Assembly: GCA_019279435.1 (NCBI GenBank)
Contig: JAAALK010000283.1
Location: 62,850,642 to 62,914,641 of the forward strand
DNA: 64,000 bases
DNA from: Zizania palustris
Taxonomy: Eukaryota > Streptophyta > Magnoliopsida > Poales > Poaceae
Reading direction: 5' to 3'
In this document: one piece after another, positions 57,721 through 64,000 of the stretch
Numbering within the stretch: the stretch's first letter is position 1
Layout: each line of letters begins with the position of its first letter
Position numbers and translations under genes: made by a program
Notes under the pieces: model-generated
What the model saw: the letters and a program-made list of their open reading frames with translations, nothing else
Database searches by the model: none
Told to the model about the DNA's origin: nothing

Positions 57721-58693
57721 TGAACAAATGATATCATATTTATCAAATTGCTCTTCACAGTTACATGTGCGTGTGCCTTTGTATTTATAACATGTTATTG
57801 GAACAGTCATTATTTTTTTTCTAAACTTAAACCTACACAATTAAGAAATCACTCAACTCAAAATAATAAATCTTACCAAATGAACTACTAATGATCCACT
57901 AAACATTGTTGCAAATTAGGTAATTAGGTGTAATGAAGTACCACAATACTATCCATTGATTGTAAATAGTGCTAGATTGTATATTTCAAGCTTGAGAATT
58001 GATGTAAATGAAGAATATAATCATCTCAGCTACTGTTTACGAAACAGATAAAATATTTTTGTCTTCTATATAACAATACAGACAACTGTAGAAACAATTC
58101 TTAAAAGAAATCGATAAACTATTTTAGTTGGCGTGCTTAAAATTAGAACCATAACTTTACTTGTTCTCTACCAATATCACATATCAAAACTCAACTTCAG
58201 TTAAATAAGATAAAAAACATCACTAGTGGAGAGAAAGCAACTTCCATTTGTACGAGGGGCATAATAGCCTTGGGACACTTTAGATTTAAATATTATACCT
58301 GCTAGCTCTTTCTATTGAATTTGAGATAATGGGCTATATGCATATAGAGATGATGGAAGCCCATTTTATATCACAGACTCGTATTTCCTCTTCAGAAAGT
58401 TGTGGTTCCACAAGAAGAAAAATAACGTGACACATGCATGTAACAAAGGCGACTGAATCAAGGCATGCAAAATACATTACAACAATTTTTCTGATCCATC
58501 ACAACATTTGTGGATAAAGTTTGGTAGCGAACCGGCCACTCGTTGAGTCGTTGTGCTAGCTGCTACTGATGATCTGTACCCCCCATGAAGTCGCCCAAAA
58601 GCAGGGCACCCTGTGGCACCATCATTGGTGGCACCGCCGTGAGCCGGTGAAGAAGATCTGATGACGCTGCTCGATGTGTGTGAGGTGGAGTTC
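57721..58693. repeat. Array unit copy A, right part
   Basis: Aligns by eye with 61990-62880 (copy B) over its whole length, with substitutions and small indels. The last part (58530-58693) is GC-richer and contains GACGCTGCTCGAT and GAGGTGGAGTTC, also found in copy B. It is interrupted by the hAT element at 58702. No gene is recognised, though this end may be a remnant of one. Confidence 0.8.
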
Positions 58694-58701
58694 GTCTGGA
58701 G

Positions 58702-60649
58702 TAGGGGTAAAAATGGTTCAGATAGTTACCGACCGTATCCAGAAAAACAGATTTGGATTCGGAACTTTTTGATTCGGATACGGATTCGGAATCAGATATC
58801 TTTTGGATACGGAAACGAATATAATTTGCCTGATATCCGTCGGATTTAGATACGGATTTGAATAATCCGAATAGTTCTTATCTGGATATCCGACCCATTA
58901 AAAATATAGGACCAATGGCCACACTGCCAAAGCCCACAGGTCGTGCATGCACAAGTGCTGACAGGCCTAGGAGGAGATTAGAAATAAAAAATATTTTTTT
59001 AAAAAAACGTTTTTTAAAAAAAATAAAGAAGATTTTTATAAAATATATATATTTTTATAAATGGGATAAATTTCTATAATTTTAAACAGAGAAAAAATTT
59101 TAACAGATAAAATAAAAAAGAATTTTTTTAGTTCTTTCAATTTAAATTTTAGAAACATAATGAATTAACTAAAAATAGCAAATTGACATATAACAAAATT
59201 GAAATTTTTCATAAAATAATATGTGTTGTATTTTAATTATAAAAAAAGTTTAAATGAAGATTTAACTATTAATTTGCTTTTAAACCTAACACATTCCTTC
59301 TTAACATTCTAATTCGTTACTCTCAAATCTCCATCTTTCTTAACATCGTACTTGAAAACTTTGTCAAAATAATTTTAAATTTTTATCACATCATTTATGT
59401 ATCATATGAAGATATCATGAGATGTCTCGTATTTTTTAGACTTCATTTGAATTTTTTAGAATTAAAATTTTATTAAGCTCTAGGTTGTCCATCGAGTGTC
59501 GTAACATTTTTAAAAAATAAATCTTTCAATTTAGTGGATACTGACTTAAAATAGACTCAAATGCATGAATATGATTTTTCTAGAATTTTTAGTTTATTAT
59601 TTCATGCACTTCTAGTTCAAATTTGACAAATTTCAATATAAATCAAAGAAACATACATAATGAATTAAAAATAGATAATTTGTGTATAAAAATGTGAATT
59701 TTTTTATAAGACTATATATGTTGTATTTTGATCATAGAAAAAAAATCAAGTTTAAACGAAGATTTAACTATTGATTTGCTTTTAAACTTAACACATTCCT
59801 TCTTAATATTCTAATTCGTTACTCTCAAATCTCCATCTTTCTTAACATCGTACATGAAAACTTTGTTAAAATAATTTTAAATTTTTATCACTACATATAT
59901 GTATCATATGATGATACCATGAGACGTCTCATATTTTTCAAATTTTATTTGAATTTTTAGAATTAAAAATTCATTAAGCTCTATGTTTTGTGTCCATCGA
60001 GTGTCGTAACATTTTTTTAAAATATCTTTCAATTTGGTGGATACTGACTTAAAATAGACTAAAATGCATGGATATGATTTTTTTAGAATTTTTGGTTCAT
60101 TACTTCATGCACTTGTAGTTCAAATTTGACAAATTTCAATATAAATCAAAGAAACATACATAATGAATTAAAAATAGCAAACTTATGCATAAAAATGTGA
60201 TTTTTTTTATGAGATTAGATATTTTATATTTTGATCATGTAAAAAAATTCAACTTTAAACGAACATTTACAATTCAAATTTATAATTTTAAATCTTATCT
60301 CTCTCACTCCAAAAATAAGTCAATAGTCAACTTTGACTAACACCCTACCAACCCATTTTTTTCTTTCTCTCTCCCAGTCTCTCCTCCTCATGCCGCCTCT
60401 CCCTCCCCGTTCGTGATGAATTATGTGATGTTAACTATTATTTGTCATTTGTGTATTGTGATCGTGAATAAATAAATACATTATTGATATTCAGTAAGTA
60501 TTCGTAATCGTATTCGTATCCGCTCCGTATTCGTATACGATGATATCTGACTCCGTATTCATATGCGGATTATCCGAATCCGGAAAAATATATGAAAAAT
60601 TATATGATATTAGTGATATTCGTCCGTATCCGATCCGTTTTCACCCCTA
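58702..60649. mobile_element. Non-autonomous hAT element, about 1.95 kb
   Basis: Ends TAGGGGTAAAAATGG and CCGTTTTCACCCCTA are imperfect inverted repeats of the Ac-like type. The perfect 8-bp duplication GTCTGGAG is at 58694-58701 and 60650-60657. Both subterminal regions are full of GGATACGG / CCGTATCC motifs. The interior has no transposase. It holds two and a bit copies of a 500-bp AT-rich repeat. Confidence 0.95.
59151..60300. repeat. AT-rich tandem repeat inside the hAT element, unit about 500 bp
   Basis: Unit starts near GAAACATA(CATA)ATGAATTA at 59151, 59647 and 60149. The first two are complete (about 496 and 502 bases) and the third partial. Each has ACATTCCTTCTTAA, CCATCTTTCTTAACATCGTAC and GTCCATCGAGTGTCGTAACA. 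Clear similarity to the CACTA repeat at 37013-37760. Confidence 0.88.
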
Positions 60650-60657
60650 GTCTGGAG

Positions 60658-61859
60658 GGAGCTCGGAAGGATCATCATCGACCGGAAGTGTCGTCATGTA
60701 TTCTTCTAAAATGAGTTAGCATTTAAAAAAGTAATAAGTTGTGTTTAAAAATAAATCAACAGATAAATATTCGTTTGAACTTAAAACTTTTTCTATGATC
60801 AAAATACAACATAAGTTATCTCATATAAACATTCAGTATTTTTCTGGATAAGTTTATTATTTTTAACTCATTAAGTGTGTTTCTAAGATTTATATTGAAA
60901 TAATTCAAATTTGAACTACAAATGCTTGAAATGATGAACCAAAATTTATAGAAAAATCATATTCATTTTTCATTCTATTTTTAGTTCTTATCCACTCGAT
61001 TGACGACGTAGAGCTTAATAATTTTTTATTCTAAAAAATCAAATTAAATCTGAAAAACATGAGCTTATAGTGTTATGATATGATATATAGATGCTATGAA
61101 AAAATTAAAAAATATTTAAATAAAATTGTCATGTATAATATTAAGAAAGGATGAATTAGGATTTAGATAAAGAATAGTTTGAGTTTGAAAGCAAATCATT
61201 GTTTGAATTTGAAACGTTTTCTACGATCAAAATACAATGTATCTTATACCATAAAAATTGTCATTTTTTCTAATTCATTTATCTATTTTTAGTTAATTTA
61301 TTATGTTTTTAGGATTTAAATTGAAAAATATTTATATTGGTTGAATGCGCTTTTTAATCCAGATATTTGAAGAGGATTTATATGAGTTATCCATATCTGA
61401 AACCGTATCCATCAAATATCATCGATGTCATATCCGTTTCTGTATCCAAAAAAATCTATATTTGAATCCATATCTAAAAAATTCTTATTCAGATAAAAAA
61501 TCAGGATTTGAATCTATTTTTTCGAATTTGATCATATCTGAAACACTTTCACTACTACTCGCATGTCACAACCTACTCACATGTCACAACAAATAGGTAG
61601 TCGCACAACGATAAGAGAGTGAGTTAGATTCCATTTGGAAACTAGTACACAAGTAGAGTACGCTCCGAACTGTTTTATGGAATTCTTTCCTTTCAATCTT
61701 GTTAGACTTGAAACACCCGGATAATAAGAAACAACATCTATAGTGAAAAGGATTTTACATAAAAAATAATATAAGATTTTCACTTTTTTCATTTGCATTT
61801 GAAAGCTGACACTTATCTTAAAAATAATAGAAACATGTACGAGAGATTATTTAAGAAAT
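60658..61859. other. Unit A remainder, then inverted copy of the AT-rich repeat
   Basis: 60658-60720 continues copy A. About 60770-61330 is the reverse complement of the hAT-internal repeat: TTGAACTACAAATGCTTGAAATGATG, CACTCGATTGACGACGTAGAGCTTAA and GATGAATTAGGATTTAG match it in the opposite direction. 61360-61560 has CCGTATCC/CATATCC motifs like a hAT subterminal region. It may be the remains of a second, decayed hAT relative. Short open frames are not convincing. Confidence 0.5.
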
Positions 61860-62905
61860 ATAAAGATGCTATAATTATTTATTGTATATAACACCATCAA
61901 ACACAACCAACCAATGTAACTTTTTTATTATGATCATGTCATATTGATAGTAAAATATCAACTAAACAATAGAGAATCAAGGACATATTGAACAAATGTG
62001 ATACCATCTTTATCGATTTGTTCTCTATAATTACATTTCTTGTGACTTTGTATTTATAATATGTTATTAGAATATTCACTAATTTCTTATTCTAAAATTA
62101 AACATTCATAATTAAAAAAACCATGATAAAATTATTCAACTCAAAATACTATAACTTACTAAATGAACCGGTAATAATTACTGTAAATTAGATAATTAGG
62201 TGTAAAGGAATACCACAATACTATTCATTGATTATAAATATTGCTAGACGGTATAATCCAATATTGACAATTGATACAAATGAATAATATAATCATATCA
62301 ACTACTATTTACGAAAATAAATAAATAACATTGTATTCTATATGATAATATAGGCAACTGTAGAAATAATTTTTACATAGAATTGGCAAATTATTTTAGT
62401 TGGCGTGCTTAAAACTAGAAACATAACTTGTTCTCCCCCAATATCACATATCAAAACTCAACTTCAATTAAACAAGATAAAATATCACTACTGGAAAGAA
62501 AACAACTTTTATTTGTATAAGGGACATAATAAACATCACTAGTGGACACTTTGGATTTGAGATAATGAGTTGTATGCATCTAGAGATCATGGAAGCCCTT
62601 TTTATATCACAAACTAGGCATTTGCTCTTGAGAAAGTTGTGTTTCTGCAAGAAGGAAAATAACGTGACACATGCATATAACAAAGGCAATTGAATCAAAA
62701 CATGTAAAAGACATTTCATCAAATTGTACGATCCATCACAACATTTGAGGATAAAGTTTAGTGGCGAACCAGCCACTCTTCGTGCTAGCCCAGCTGCTAC
62801 TAATGATCCGTACCCCGCCATGGAGTCGCCTAAAAGCTGTGAACAAGATCTGACGACGCTGCTCGATCGATGCGTACGAGGTGGAGTTCATCTGGCAGGA
62901 GATCA
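61860..62905. repeat. Array unit copy B
   Basis: Uninterrupted version of the unit represented by 55355-55469 plus 57721-58701. It shows the empty site of the solo LTR-like element (near 61985). Its end at 62850-62900 matches the hAT target region (GAGGTGGAGTTCATCTGG without the insertion). Confidence 0.78.
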
Positions 62906-63090
62906 TCATCAAACAGAACTGCCGCCGCGGATAAGAAATTAAGAGAGTGCCGCCTACGCCGTCGATGACGTCTACAAGAAAAGTGAACGCCGCCGCCGCC
63001 GCCGCCAGCATCACCACAACAACACCACCGCAGCAGCAACAAGATGACGAGCGCCAAGAATGCGAAACCCCAAGCCGACGGCATCAGCAT
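62830..63090 (-). CDS. Possible small secreted protein, 86 residues
   Basis: An ATG at 63090 opens a frame with a strongly hydrophobic N-terminus (about residues 5-21, AWGFAFLALVILLLL), then a cysteine cluster, a glycine run and an arginine/histidine-rich stretch. The N-terminus looks like a signal peptide. The glycine run is encoded by a CCG-type microsatellite (62988-63005). No family is recognised. The frame overlaps the end of repeat unit B, and the leader upstream recurs at 63910-63990. It may be a real exon, a relict, or chance. Confidence 0.2.
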   Translation of the reverse strand: MLMPSAWGFAFLALVILLLLRWCCCGDAGGGGGGVHFSCRRHRRRRRHSLNFLSAAAVLFDDDLLPDELHLVRIDRAASSDLVHSF

Positions 63091-63096
63091 AGAAGC

Positions 63097-64000
63097 TAGG
63101 CGTCGTTTGGTTTAGCGACCAAGAACACTTGGTGGCGAGAACACGAGCTAGAACAGTGTGTGCAGTGCTTATGTGTTGACAGAACTAGAAGAACACGCGA
63201 GGAGCAATTTTGTGCTGAGAACAAGCTATACTTTCTCTTGTTCTTTTCTTCTCCATTTATTGTGCAAAAAGGGAACATGCAATATGCAGAACATAAAAGC
63301 TTTGATGGCCATTAAATGCACGATGTCCACTACATGAAGCTCATGCACATGCATAATAAACAGGAAATAAAACATCATCCGGGGCTTTTCATGGTGTGCA
63401 CCTGTGTTTGGGCCAGGATCGATAGATTCGATTTTTTTTCAAAATAACATATTTTTAAAACAAATTTCAAATTTAGAATATGTTTATAAAAAAATACAAA
63501 ATTAGTCTTCTGTCGGTATTTATGACGTCCAATCTAGATCAGCTGATGAATTGCCAATCTAGAACCAATTGGTTGAACTGCTAGTTTTGTAATTTTTCAA
63601 AAGTGTATACCAGATTTAAAATTTATTTTAAAAATGTATTATTTAAAAAATCAATAGATTCGTCGTTCTTGAATTTGAGCGCCTCAAATGACTGTCACAA
63701 CTTCTGTGCCTTAGCCTCGCTCACGAATGCGTTCAGCGCCCAAGCTAACATTGCCGGCAATGGACCGGAACATCTCCAGCGGAACCGCCGGCACCATTGC
63801 GAAAAGCGCCTGACGGTCAGCGCAGAACAACACATCGTCATTCGAGTTTTTACTCGCATCACCGTAGCCCAGCCTAGTGGCCTGCCAGCCTCGCGGTGCT
63901 GCGGACGACTTGTTAGGTTTTCCGACCAAGAAAGCGGCGGGAACACGAGCAATTTTGTGCTGAGAACAAGCTACAACTTTTCTGAATTGGGCCGTGGACA
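63097..64000. other. Repeated leader-like sequence and unassigned flank
   Basis: 63107-63235 and 63905-63980 share GACCAAGAA, GAACACGAG and GAGCAATTTTGTGCTGAGAACAAGCTA-type sequence in the same orientation, about 800 bases apart. An open frame of about 70-85 residues lies on the minus strand at 63695-63952 without recognised similarity. No gene can be supported. Confidence 0.35.

Noticed and set aside
62736..63017. 93-codon minus-strand frame beginning MVMLAAAAAAF
   Set aside because: Overlaps the CCG microsatellite and the other minus-strand frame. Its hydrophobic start comes from the alanine run of the microsatellite.

Overview
The window is a plant nuclear sequence, almost certainly from a grass. 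It is made nearly entirely of nested transposable elements. The reasons for this assignment are a Stowaway MITE with the grass-typical CTCCCTCCG terminus, a CACTA element with a CACTACTACAAA terminus, a Tekay-like Ty3/gypsy element with LTRs of over 3 kb that begin TGTAACA, and a Sirevirus-like Ty1/copia family. No bacterial gene, CRISPR array, rRNA gene, or convincing conserved single-copy host gene is visible.

Layout. (1) 1-535: the end of a Tekay-like LTR. (2) 536-5124: the 3' part of a decayed Sirevirus-like element (minus strand). (3) 5125-16431: a Tekay-like chromovirus on the minus strand with decayed gag-pol, a complete 3' LTR carrying a Stowaway MITE, and a 5' LTR that lacks its inner end and primer-binding site. 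(4) 16432-17718: a relict CACTA transposase. (5) 17722-45992: a 28-kb CACTA transposon (target-site duplication TAT). It has two genes, a TnpD-type transposase and a Transposase_24/Ulp1-protease gene. Its transposase gene was split by a 14-kb Sirevirus-like element (18640-32878, duplication AGGGT), whose gag was in turn split by a 3.4-kb solo LTR (25277-28661, duplication AGGAC). An 830-bp hAT-like element (38822-39651) also lies inside the CACTA. (6) 45996-64000: an AT-rich locus that looks like an old tandem array with a unit of about 2 kb. It was later invaded by a young, coding-intact copia element (48281-55168, duplication CTACC), a 2.2-kb solo LTR-like element carrying a 13-copy 66-bp minisatellite (55470-57715, duplication CATAT), and a non-autonomous hAT element (58702-60649, duplication GTCTGGAG).

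How the parts work together. The only complete coding unit is the 1,394-residue gag-pol of the copia element at 50364-54548. Every other element has nonsense codons, a frameshift or an insertion. The CACTA is the most interesting element. Besides its terminal binding-site arrays it has internal clusters of the same AGTGGCGGGC-type repeats. One of these sits directly in front of a TATA box upstream of its second gene, which suggests a second, element-encoded promoter. Its middle also holds tRNA-like modules, an AT-rich repeat shared with an unrelated hAT element, and a large palindrome next to a 285-bp repeat array. All boundaries were read by eye from terminal motifs and target-site duplications. 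Divergence and age statements are approximate.
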